From contig JBCCYF010000118.1 of the NCBI GenBank assembly GCA_039190275.1, forward strand, positions 1 through 13,952: a stretch of 13,952 nt of DNA. The letters run 5' to 3'. The position numbers were made by a program, and so were the translations under genes. Positions 1-6,445 of this stretch are shown piece by piece; position 1 is the stretch's first letter; the number at the start of each line of letters is the position of its first letter. This stretch comes from Halovulum sp039190275 (lineage in GTDB: Bacteria > Pseudomonadota > Alphaproteobacteria > Rhodobacterales > Rhodobacteraceae). The notes under the pieces are model-generated. The model saw only the letters and a list, made by a program, of their open reading frames with translations. It made no database searches and was not told where the DNA came from.

Positions 1-172
1 AACATTTTCGGGGGTGCAAAATGGGGTTGGGGGGGCGTGCGTGGGGGGGGCGGGGGGGGGGGGGCCCCGCTTGCCCAAGGTTTCTCCGGGGGGGGGCGGG
101 GCCCCCCCCCCGGGGGGGGGGCGGGGCCCCCCCGCGGCCCGCCCGCCCGCCCGCAGCTGTGAAGCGGGACAT
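1..172. other. G/C homopolymer tract, probable low-quality contig end
   Basis: These bases hold no credible gene. They consist largely of mononucleotide runs: 13 G at 52-64, 9 G at 88-96, 10 C at 102-111 and 10 G at 112-121, followed by GCCC-type repeats up to about 154. Normal mixed sequence resumes near 155, just before the stop codon of the dehydrogenase on the minus strand. Reading frames that cross this tract encode only Gly/Pro/Arg-rich sequence. The pattern is what poor base calling or a collapsed GC hairpin at a contig end produces. A genuine GC-rich terminator behind the dehydrogenase could lie underneath, but it cannot be read. Confidence 0.7.
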
Positions 173-1951
173 TCAGAACGCCCCGACGTCCAGAGCCATC
201 ACCGGGTCGGCGCCGGTTTCGATCCTTTTGAGATGCATGGTCGTGGCTGGCAACTGGCGTGCCATGTAGTAGCGGCCCGTAGCAATTTTGGCCTGGTAGA
301 AGTCGCGATCCTCGGCGCCGTTTTCAAGCGCGTCCATTGCAGCCTTGGCCATCCGTGCCCACATCAATCCCAGGCAGACATGACCGAAAAGATGCATGAA
401 ATCGGTTGATCCGCTCAGCGCCGCATTCGGGTTCTTCATGCCATGTTGCATAAAGTACATGCCGGCAGCCTGCAGATCCTTGGACGCCTGCTTGAGCGGG
501 TCGAGGAAACCCTGTTGCAGACCGGCGTGATCGGCGTTTTCCTTCAGGAACGTCTTGACGGTCTCAAAGAACGCCATGACATGTTTACCGCCGTCCTGCG
601 CCAGTTTGCGCCCGACCAGATCCAGGGCCTGTACCCCGTTTGCGCCTTCGTAGATCATGGCGATCCGGGCATCGCGGGCAAATTGCGACATGCCCCATTC
701 CTCGATGTAGCCATGGCCGCCGTAGACCTGCTGCGCCTGAACGGTGCTGTCGAAGCCCTTGTCCGTCAAAAAGCCCTTTATCACCGGCGTCAGCAGCGAA
801 ATCATGCCTTCGGCATCGTCGTCGTTGGCCCGATGCGAGGCGTCGATCATCGTGGCGCCCCAAAGGGTGAAGGCCCGCGCCCCTTCGACGAAGCTTTTCT
901 GGTCCATAAGGTTGCGGCGGATGTCGGGGTGCACGATCAGGGGATCGGCGGGCCCACTGGGGTTCTCGGCGCCGGTGACGGCGCGACCCTGAAGCCGGTC
1001 TTTGGCATAGGCAACGGCATTCTGATACGCGGCCTCGGCTTGCGCATAACCCTGGAGGCCCACGCCCAGCCGCGCCTCATTCATCATTGTGAACATGGCA
1101 CGCAGGCCCTTGTGCGCATCGCCAATGAGATAGCCGGTGGCCTCGTCATAATTCATGACGCAGGTTGCGTTGCCGTGGATGCCCATTTTTTCTTCGATCT
1201 TGCCGCAGGACACGCCGTTGCGGGCGCCCAGGCTGCCATCGTCGTTCACCAGGAATTTGGGAACGATGAACAGGCTGATGCCTTTCACCCCTTCGGGACC
1301 GCCCGGTATTTTGGCCAGAACCAGATGGATGATATTATCCGCCATGTCGTGTTCCCCGGCGGAAATGAATATCTTTTGACCGGAGATCTTGTAGCTTCCG
1401 TCGTCCTGCGGGACGGCCTTGCTGCGCAAGAGCCCCAGATCGGTGCCGCAATGCGGTTCGGTCAGGTTCATGGTGCCGGTCCAGGTGCCCGAAACCAGAT
1501 TTGGCAGATATGTCTGTTTCTGCTGCTCGGATCCATGGACATTGATCGCCGAATAGGCCCCATGGGTCAGGCCCCAGTACATGTTCAGGGCCATGTTTGC
1601 CGAAACCTGGGTCTCGCCCACTGCGGTGGCGAGCACATAGGGCATGCCCTGGCCACCGAACTCGGGGTCACAGTCTAGTCCGGTCCAGCCACCCTCCCGG
1701 ATCAGATCGAATGCTTCCTTGAAGCCTTTGGGCGGGCGGACCACGCCGTTTTCGAGCGTACATCCCTCAACATCGCCCGAGGCGTTGATCGGGGCGAGCA
1801 CATCCCGGGCGATCTTGCCGGCCTCTTCCAGGATCGCACCGGTGAAGTCGCGGTCCATTTCATCATAGCCGGGTATGTCGGACTCATGAACCCTGAGGGT
1901 CTCGTGCAGCACGAAATCAAGGTCCTTGATTGGGGCGTTGTATACGGGCAT
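173..1951 (-). CDS. Acyl-CoA dehydrogenase, long DmdC/FadE5-type (592 aa)
   Basis: An FAD-dependent enzyme of the acyl-CoA dehydrogenase family, which oxidises an acyl-CoA to the 2-enoyl-CoA and passes electrons to electron-transfer flavoprotein. The 592 residues match the long subgroup: N-terminal helical domain (about 35-155), beta domain opening with MNLTEPHCGTDLG (161-173), catalytic helical domain (about 280-450), and a further C-terminal helical domain (about 465-590) absent from the ~380-residue enzymes. The catalytic base is probably Glu435 in YEGANG, and QVYGGHGY (408-415) is the usual flavin-contact motif. The ATG at 1951 has a strong site, GGAGG, five bases upstream. It lies 17 bp behind the MerR gene on the same strand, so the two are probably one transcript. 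Roseobacter 3-methylmercaptopropionyl-CoA dehydrogenases (DmdC) belong to this subgroup, but medium- or long-chain fatty acyl-CoA is equally possible from sequence alone. Confidence 0.95.
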   Translation of the reverse strand: MPVYNAPIKDLDFVLHETLRVHESDIPGYDEMDRDFTGAILEEAGKIARDVLAPINASGDVEGCTLENGVVRPPKGFKEAFDLIREGGWTGLDCDPEFGGQGMPYVLATAVGETQVSANMALNMYWGLTHGAYSAINVHGSEQQKQTYLPNLVSGTWTGTMNLTEPHCGTDLGLLRSKAVPQDDGSYKISGQKIFISAGEHDMADNIIHLVLAKIPGGPEGVKGISLFIVPKFLVNDDGSLGARNGVSCGKIEEKMGIHGNATCVMNYDEATGYLIGDAHKGLRAMFTMMNEARLGVGLQGYAQAEAAYQNAVAYAKDRLQGRAVTGAENPSGPADPLIVHPDIRRNLMDQKSFVEGARAFTLWGATMIDASHRANDDDAEGMISLLTPVIKGFLTDKGFDSTVQAQQVYGGHGYIEEWGMSQFARDARIAMIYEGANGVQALDLVGRKLAQDGGKHVMAFFETVKTFLKENADHAGLQQGFLDPLKQASKDLQAAGMYFMQHGMKNPNAALSGSTDFMHLFGHVCLGLMWARMAKAAMDALENGAEDRDFYQAKIATGRYYMARQLPATTMHLKRIETGADPVMALDVGAF

Positions 1952-1968
1952 CTGATCCTCCGGAGTGT

Positions 1969-2370
1969 CTATTCGGCAGCGTTTTTATGGGATTTGGCGG
2001 CAAGGACACCCTCGCCCCACTTCAATTGGTCCTGCAGTTCGGTGATGGCGACGTTCAATTCGTCGCGCTGTTCGATCATCGTGGCCAGGTGCTTTTGACC
2101 CAGTTCGTAGGTCCGCGAAATCTGTGTGACCTGACTGTCATCGATATCATAGAGGTTGAGCAACTGGCGAATCTCTTCAAGCGAAAAGCCGAAGCGTTTG
2201 CCCTGCAAGATCAGTTTTAGGCGGGCGCGATCCCGGCGGGTAAACAGCCGTTTCTGCCCCTCGCGGATCGGTGAGAGGAGTTCTTTCGCTTCGTAGAAAC
2301 GCAAGGTTCGGGGGGTGACGTCAAAGGCATCACACATACGGCCAATTGTGAATGTCTCATCACTGGTCAT
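1969..2370 (-). CDS. MerR-family transcriptional regulator (LiuR-like)
   Basis: A 133-residue DNA-binding regulator. The N-terminal winged helix-turn-helix is typical of MerR proteins (FTIGRMCDAFDVTPRTLRFY, residues 7-26; wing with GQKRLFTRRDRARLKLIL, 38-55), followed by a dimerisation coiled coil (about 85-118). There is one cysteine (C13, in the helix-turn-helix) and no metal-binding Cys cluster, so it is not a CueR/MerR-type metal sensor. It resembles the LiuR-like branch that controls acyl-CoA and branched-chain amino-acid breakdown genes in proteobacteria. I chose the ATG at 2370 because GGAG lies about 8 bases upstream. An ATG at 2430 is in frame but lies inside the operator and downstream of only part of the promoter. 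It precedes the acyl-CoA dehydrogenase by 17 bp and probably represses its own operon. The effector is probably an acyl-CoA (inference). Confidence 0.9.
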   Translation of the reverse strand: MTSDETFTIGRMCDAFDVTPRTLRFYEAKELLSPIREGQKRLFTRRDRARLKLILQGKRFGFSLEEIRQLLNLYDIDDSQVTQISRTYELGQKHLATMIEQRDELNVAITELQDQLKWGEGVLAAKSHKNAAE

Positions 2371-2411
2371 GAAAGGGTCTCCGGTCTGATGGGGTCCGAT
2401 TCTATCAACAG

Positions 2412-2440
2412 AGTATAAGTTGACGTTCACGTAAACTCAA
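2412..2440 (-). promoter_or_regulatory. Sigma70-type promoter of the merR-acyl-CoA dehydrogenase operon
   Basis: Read on the minus strand, a -35 element TTGAGT (2440-2435) and a -10 element TATACT (2417-2412) are separated by exactly 17 bp. Each matches the consensus at 4 or 5 of 6 positions. Transcription would start near 2405, giving a leader of about 35 nt before the ATG at 2370. One arm of the inverted repeat (2420-2437) falls inside the spacer and touches the -35 element, the place where MerR-family proteins bind. Confidence 0.65.
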
Positions 2441-2463
2441 ACAAAAGTTTACGTGAACGTCAA
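2420..2463. promoter_or_regulatory. Perfect 18-bp inverted repeat: double operator for the MerR regulator
   Basis: The arms are TTGACGTTCACGTAAACT (2420-2437) and its exact reverse complement (2446-2463), separated by 8 bp (caaacaaa). Each arm is itself a near-palindrome: half-sites TTGACGT and TTTACGT (as its complement ACGTAAA) around a 2-bp centre, so each arm could hold one regulator dimer. The whole is two identical operators head to head, with centres 26 bp apart, between the divergent merR and thioesterase genes. From memory, the ACGT-ACGT core resembles sites described for LiuR-type MerR regulators. As RNA it would be a stable hairpin, but without a U-tract it is not a terminator. Confidence 0.8.
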
Positions 2464-2608
2464 ATCATCATTAGGCCGCCGCTGCGCGTGAAGTCCTGGC
2501 GCCCGGACTGTACGGGTGAACACGTACCCCAATTCTGACATGGGAACATCGTTGCGACAGGTCAATGGGCGATTGGGTGAGCACAAACTCCATGCTATGC
2601 GAGGGCCT

Positions 2609-3046
2609 ATGGAGCAAGATAAGAAACTGAATTTTGCCCGGCAGTTTGTTGCGGCGCTGCCCCATTCGAAGGATCTGGGAATGCGTTTGGACGCTGTAGG
2701 CGATGGCACAGCCACAATGGCAGTGGACTACGACGCGCGGTTTGTCGGCGATCCGGCAACGGGTGTCCTGGCGGGGGGCGTGATCACGGCTTTGCTGGAT
2801 ACATGCGCTGGCACCGCAGTATTGGCGCACCCAAAGAGGCCCGGCGGAACAGCGACGCTTGACTTGCGGATAGACTATATGCGACCGGCCGAACCGGGAA
2901 AAACTGTGACGGCCCACGCGGAATGCTACAGGGTGACCCGTTCGGTTGCGTTTGTGCGGGCCTCTGCCTGGACCGACGACCGCGAGAGCCCGGTTGCGGC
3001 GGCGAACGGCGCGTTTACCGTTGAACCGGTGAAGGGGTCAAAATGA
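2609..3046 (+). CDS. PaaI-family hotdog-fold thioesterase, HGG motif changed to AGG
   Basis: A 145-residue single hotdog domain of the PaaI/acyl-CoA thioesterase superfamily, expected to hydrolyse an acyl-CoA thioester in the cytoplasm as a dimer or tetramer. The core helix segment is GVLAGGVITALLDTCAGTAV (52-71), where the family usually has HGG. Here His is replaced by Ala55, while the probable catalytic acid Asp64 is kept. The strand TATLDLRIDYMRPA (81-94) is also typical. I chose the ATG at 2609 because GAGGG lies three bases upstream and the resulting length fits the family. In-frame ATGs at 2516, 2540 and 2597 would add residues without homology and have no better binding site. The stop overlaps the next start in ATGA, so the two thioesterases are probably translationally coupled. 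Substrate unknown. Confidence 0.88.
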   Translation: MEQDKKLNFARQFVAALPHSKDLGMRLDAVGDGTATMAVDYDARFVGDPATGVLAGGVITALLDTCAGTAVLAHPKRPGGTATLDLRIDYMRPAEPGKTVTAHAECYRVTRSVAFVRASAWTDDRESPVAAANGAFTVEPVKGSK

Positions 3047-3549
3047 GAGCGCCGCCGGAACCGGTTAAGGTGATCAAAGAGCGCCGCGAAGCGGCACTTC
3101 GCGGCCTGGTCGAGGCGGTGCCGTACGTCCGTCACCTGGGGATCAGTTTTGATCGGCGCGGCGATGAGTTGACGGCGGTCCTGAACTTCTCGGACCGGCT
3201 GATCGGCAATCCTATGCTTCCCGCGCTGCATGGCGGGGCGATCGGGGCTTTTTTGGAGATCGCGGCGCATATGGAACTGAGCTGGGGGATGGTGTGGCAG
3301 ATCATCGAAGATGGTGGCGAAGGGGCCGCCGCGATCGAGGCCGGAACCTATCCCCCAATGCCCAAAACAATCGATTTTACCGTTGACTACTTGCGGTCCG
3401 GGCTGCCGCGGGATGCCTATGCCCGCGCAAGGGTGAACCGGGCGGGACGCCGCTATGCCAGCGTCCATGTCGAAGCCTGGCAGGATAACCGCAACAGGTT
3501 GTTCGCCGCAGCGACCGGTCATTTCCTGATGCCGGAAAAATATGTCTGA
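3043..3549 (+). CDS. PaaI-family hotdog-fold thioesterase with intact HGG motif
   Basis: A 168-residue hotdog protein related to, but clearly divergent from, the preceding gene. It carries the canonical HGG (63-65) and Glu72 in the helix position that supplies the catalytic acid (GAFLEIAAH), then TIDFTVDYLRSGLPRDAYARA, the typical long strand and turn. The segment between the helix and this strand (about 85-105) is longer than in its neighbour, which accounts for most of the extra length. The start ATG overlaps the upstream stop by 4 bases and has GAAGGGG just upstream. Its end overlaps the MATE gene by 8 bases. An acyl-CoA thioesterase function is inferred from the fold. Whether it forms a mixed oligomer with the upstream protein is an open question. 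Confidence 0.88.
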   Translation: MRAPPEPVKVIKERREAALRGLVEAVPYVRHLGISFDRRGDELTAVLNFSDRLIGNPMLPALHGGAIGAFLEIAAHMELSWGMVWQIIEDGGEGAAAIEAGTYPPMPKTIDFTVDYLRSGLPRDAYARARVNRAGRRYASVHVEAWQDNRNRLFAAATGHFLMPEKYV

Positions 3550-4879
3550 CGCGATACCACCGGGTATCGCACCGATCACACACCGGCGTATTCTGAGAAT
3601 CGCGTGGCCGATCGTGCTCTCAAACGCGACAGTTCCGATCCTGGGCGCGGTTGACACCGGCGTCGTCGGGCAAATGGGCCTTGCCGCGCCGATCGGGGCG
3701 GTGGGCATCGGCGCTGTCATCCTTGCCGCGGTGTATTGGATCTTCGGTTTTCTGCGCATGGGTACCACTGGGCTGGTCGCGCAGGCGCGGGGCGCGGGAG
3801 ACGCCGCGGAAAGCGGTGCGATCCTGATGCGGGCGTTGTTCATCGGCGGCGCCGGTGGGCTGTTGTATCTGGCCGTGCAGGCACCGCTCTTCGCGGCGGC
3901 GTTTCAACTTGCACCGGCCTCGGCCGAGGTTGAGGGTCTGGCCCGCACCTACCTTGAGATCCGGATCTGGGGCGCACCTGCGACGATCGCGCTTTTCGCT
4001 GTCACCGGATGGCTTATCGCGATGGAACGGACCCGTTCGGTGCTGGTGCTGCAACTCTGGATGAATGGTCTGAACATTGTCCTGGACCTGTGGTTCGTTC
4101 TGGGGCTGGGATGGGGTGTGGGTGGCGTTGCCGTAGCGACATTGTTCGCCGAATGGACCGGGTTGGCGCTTGGGCTGTGGCTGTGCCGGGACGCGTTCGC
4201 CGGGGATCAGTGGCGAGACTGGGCGCGCGTGTTCGACCGTGTCCGGGTCCGTCGCATGATGGCGGTAAACGGCGATATTCTGATCCGTTCGGTTCTGTTG
4301 CAGGGCAGTTTTGTGACGTTCCTGTTCCTTGGCGCGGATCTGGGAGATGTCACGCTGGCGGCCAATCAGGTTCTGCTGCAGTTTCTGGAGATCACCGTCT
4401 ATGCGCTGGATGGCTTTGCCTTTTCCGCCGAGGCGCTGGTCGGTGCCGCGGCTGGCGCAAGGGACCGGCAGTTGTTGCGGCGCGCCGCCCAGATGTCGTC
4501 GCTTTGGGCTCTTGCCCTGTCGGTACCCCTGGGACTGGCATTCTGGCTGGGTGGTCCGGCACTGATCGACATCATGGCAAAGTCGCCCGACGTTCAGGCC
4601 GCGGCGCGCCTCTATCTGCCCTGGATCGCCGTTGCCCCGCTGATCGGAACAGCCGCCTGGATGCTGGACGGGATCTTTATCGGGGCCACCCGGACGCGGG
4701 AGATGCGGAACGCAACCCTGGTTTCGGTTGTTGTCTACGGTTTTGCCCTTTGGGTGCTGATGCCGCCCTTTGGCAACCACGGGCTTTGGGCAGCGTTGAT
4801 GGTGCTGAACATAACCCGTGGCATAACACTGGGCCTGCGGTATCCGGCCCTGGAGCGGATCACCTGTCCGGCAACCTAA
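3542..4879 (+). CDS. MATE-family efflux transporter, DinF-type
   Basis: A 445-residue inner-membrane protein with about 12 hydrophobic helices, the usual size for multidrug and toxic compound extrusion (MATE) transporters, which export organic cations or other small molecules using a proton or sodium gradient. The DinF-branch signatures are clear: ILRIAWPIVLSNATVPILGA (17-36) with VDTGVVGQ (37-44) in helix 1, and FGFLRMGTTGLVAQARG (68-84). The same VDT/LRM-TTG pattern recurs weakly in the second half, as expected from the internal duplication. The ATG at 3542 overlaps the upstream thioesterase by 8 bases, with GGA about 7 bases ahead, so it is probably the last gene of a three-gene operon. 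Substrate unknown. A link to the thioesterases (export of a hydrolysis product) is speculative. Confidence 0.93.
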   Translation: MSDAIPPGIAPITHRRILRIAWPIVLSNATVPILGAVDTGVVGQMGLAAPIGAVGIGAVILAAVYWIFGFLRMGTTGLVAQARGAGDAAESGAILMRALFIGGAGGLLYLAVQAPLFAAAFQLAPASAEVEGLARTYLEIRIWGAPATIALFAVTGWLIAMERTRSVLVLQLWMNGLNIVLDLWFVLGLGWGVGGVAVATLFAEWTGLALGLWLCRDAFAGDQWRDWARVFDRVRVRRMMAVNGDILIRSVLLQGSFVTFLFLGADLGDVTLAANQVLLQFLEITVYALDGFAFSAEALVGAAAGARDRQLLRRAAQMSSLWALALSVPLGLAFWLGGPALIDIMAKSPDVQAAARLYLPWIAVAPLIGTAAWMLDGIFIGATRTREMRNATLVSVVVYGFALWVLMPPFGNHGLWAALMVLNITRGITLGLRYPALERITCPAT

Positions 4880-4931
4880 AGCGTTAAGTGATGCGTTCTG
4901 TCTCGGGTATTTCGTCAAACACCCTAGTCGA

Positions 4932-4985
4932 GGCGCTCACGCGCCAGGTCCATTCTCCCTGTCCCCGCCAGACGCGGGAACAGGG
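4932..4985. terminator. Two hairpins between convergent genes, possible terminator region
   Basis: In the 171-bp gap between the MATE gene and pyrD (4880-5050), which converge, there are two stems. The first is GGCGC-tcac-GCGCC (4932-4945). The second is CCCTGTCCCCGC (4957-4968) against GCGGGAACAGGG (4974-4985), with a single C-A mismatch and a 5-base loop. Neither is followed by a T-tract on either strand, so intrinsic termination is uncertain. Nothing else is recognisable in this gap. Confidence 0.4.
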
Positions 4986-5050
4986 CTGCGGTTCCCGTGG
5001 CGCCGTTTGCGTATGACCGGAAACACTCGGCCAGTTTCGGCGGCAGTGTC

Positions 5051-6085
5051 TCATCGCGGCGGTGTGAGATCCTGTAGTGTTTGACCCGTGGCAGAAAGGT
5101 GCCGGTCAAGGTCCGCGGCGAGGCGGTCCGCCAGGCCAAGGCCCTGGTAGATCAGGGCGGAATAGAGTTGCACCGCGGATGCCCCGGCGGCAAATTTAGC
5201 CAGAACATGCTCAAGGGTGCTGATCCCGCCGACGCCGATGAGCGGAAGGGACGTGCGGGCCGACAGTTCCGCCAGGATCCGGGTCGACGGTGCGAATAGC
5301 GGCTCGCCCGAGAGCCCTCCGGTCTGGTCTGAATACCGGCTTTTGAGATCCGGGCGGGCTACTGTCGTGTTGGTCGCAATAATCCCCGAAAGCCCTGCGT
5401 TGACCGCTTCGGCAGCGATCTGATCGAGGTCATCCTCGGTTAGATCCGGTGCGATCTTGACGAACAGCGGGACCGGGCTGGCGAGCTTTTGATTGGCGTC
5501 CTGGGTTCGTGACAGGACCGTGCGCAACGCTTCAGGACCCTGAAGATCGCGCAGGTTTTCCGTGTTGGGCGAGGAGACGTTGATGGTGGCAAAGTCGATA
5601 TCCGCGCCGCAATGGAGCAACACATGTGCAAAGTCGGCGGCGCGATCGGAGCTTTCCTTGTTGGCGCCGAGGTTCAGACCCAGTGTCCCGCGTTTGGGAC
5701 GGTTCGCCAGCCGGGCCGCGACCGCCCGCATCCCGTCGTTGTTAAAGCCGAACCGGTTGATAATGGCCCGATCCTTGGCCAGGCGAAACAGCCGCGGTTT
5801 GGGGTTTCCCGGCTGCGGTTCGGGGGTTACCGCCCCCGCTTCGACAAAGCCGAAGCCGGCAGACATCAACGTGCCAAGCCCCTCGGCGTTCTTGTCGAAA
5901 CCGGCAGCAAGTCCGATCGGTGTCCTGAGGGTAAGCCCCGCGATCCGTGTTTCCAGCCGGGGTCGCACGCGTTGAGGAGGCAGCGGCACCATGCCGGTTT
6001 TCAGGGCCACGATTGCCAGCGTGTGCGCGCGTTCGGGGTCCATACGGCGCAGCGCCGCGAGGCCCGCGCGCTCAATCAGGCTCAC
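5051..6085 (-). CDS. pyrD: Quinone-dependent dihydroorotate dehydrogenase (class 2)
   Basis: Catalyses the fourth step of pyrimidine synthesis, oxidation of dihydroorotate to orotate with FMN and a membrane quinone as acceptor, on the inner face of the cytoplasmic membrane. The 344 residues match class 2: an N-terminal amphipathic helical region (1-45) that contacts the membrane, then AAGFDKN (60-66), INRFGFNNDG (109-118), GLNLGANK (136-143), and the active-site loop NVSSPNTENLR (169-179) with the class-typical catalytic serine, probably Ser172. FVKIAPDL (208-215), GGLSGEPL (256-263), GVGGI (284-288) and QLYSALIYQG (306-315) complete the FMN site. The start is GTG at 6085, overlapping the DUF952 stop as GTGA. 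No strong ribosome site precedes it, so translation is probably coupled to the upstream gene. Confidence 0.96.
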   Translation of the reverse strand: MSLIERAGLAALRRMDPERAHTLAIVALKTGMVPLPPQRVRPRLETRIAGLTLRTPIGLAAGFDKNAEGLGTLMSAGFGFVEAGAVTPEPQPGNPKPRLFRLAKDRAIINRFGFNNDGMRAVAARLANRPKRGTLGLNLGANKESSDRAADFAHVLLHCGADIDFATINVSSPNTENLRDLQGPEALRTVLSRTQDANQKLASPVPLFVKIAPDLTEDDLDQIAAEAVNAGLSGIIATNTTVARPDLKSRYSDQTGGLSGEPLFAPSTRILAELSARTSLPLIGVGGISTLEHVLAKFAAGASAVQLYSALIYQGLGLADRLAADLDRHLSATGQTLQDLTPPR

Positions 6086-6414
6086 AACAGGCCCGTAAAG
6101 TCATGTGCCCCGCCGCTGAACGGCAGGGGCTTGGCCCAGAGCACATCCGAGGACCGGAGCGTGCGGTAGAGATGCGGGAATGCTGCCCCACCACGCGACA
6201 CCTCCCACTTCAGATCGGTCTGGCCCTCTGCTTCGACCGCGAGCAGGATGAGGTCGCCTTCGCCCGCGAAATGTCTGCGGGCGGTCTCGGCCACCTGCTC
6301 GGCGGTGGAAAAATGGATATAGCCGTCCATCCGGTCAACCGGCGCGCCATCGGTTGTGCCATCATTGGTGAAGGCGCTGTACTCGGCGGACCGAAAAATC
6401 TTGTAGATCAGCAT
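6082..6414 (-). CDS. DUF952 family protein
   Basis: A 110-residue cytoplasmic protein of the DUF952 family, whose function is not established. The hallmarks are present: YKI near the start (4-6), DGYIHFST (30-37), LILLAVE (55-61), LKWEVSRGGAAFPHLY (68-83) and the ending LPFSGG. Conserved Asp, His, Glu and Arg residues in these blocks suggest a small-molecule or nucleotide-binding pocket (inference only). The ATG at 6414 has only a weak AGG close upstream. The gene ends in a 4-base overlap with pyrD, so the two are probably expressed together. It starts 31 bases after the end of the transporter gene on the same strand. Confidence 0.9.
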   Translation of the reverse strand: MLIYKIFRSAEYSAFTNDGTTDGAPVDRMDGYIHFSTAEQVAETARRHFAGEGDLILLAVEAEGQTDLKWEVSRGGAAFPHLYRTLRSSDVLWAKPLPFSGGAHDFTGLL

Positions 6415-6445
6415 GGACCTGTGATGGGGCAGGCAGTCCTGGGCG

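Noticed and set aside
14..409. Plus-strand open frames across the G/C tract
   Set aside because: They encode Gly/Pro/Arg low-complexity sequence from homopolymers, and run antisense into the dehydrogenase.
443..1678. Long plus-strand open frame opposite the dehydrogenase
   Set aside because: It is antisense to a well-supported gene, has no domain motifs, and arises from high GC at third codon positions.
2371..2430. Longer N-terminus for the MerR regulator
   Set aside because: The added codons lie over the operator and -10 element and carry no MerR homology. The ATG at 2370 has a good ribosome site.
2573..2601. TTGGGT-17-TATGCG as a promoter giving a leaderless thioesterase mRNA
   Set aside because: The -10 match is weak and a ribosome-site-like GAGGG sits at 2601-2605, so leaderless initiation is not supported.
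3620..4918. Long minus-strand open frame opposite the MATE gene
   Set aside because: The product is Arg/Gln/Pro-rich with no recognisable fold, while the plus strand encodes an unmistakable membrane transporter.
4924..5139. Minus-strand frame overlapping the end of pyrD, as a possible frameshifted PyrD extension or gene remnant
   Set aside because: PyrD already has normal length and a normal end. The extra residues match nothing I know, and no start or ribosome site supports a separate gene.
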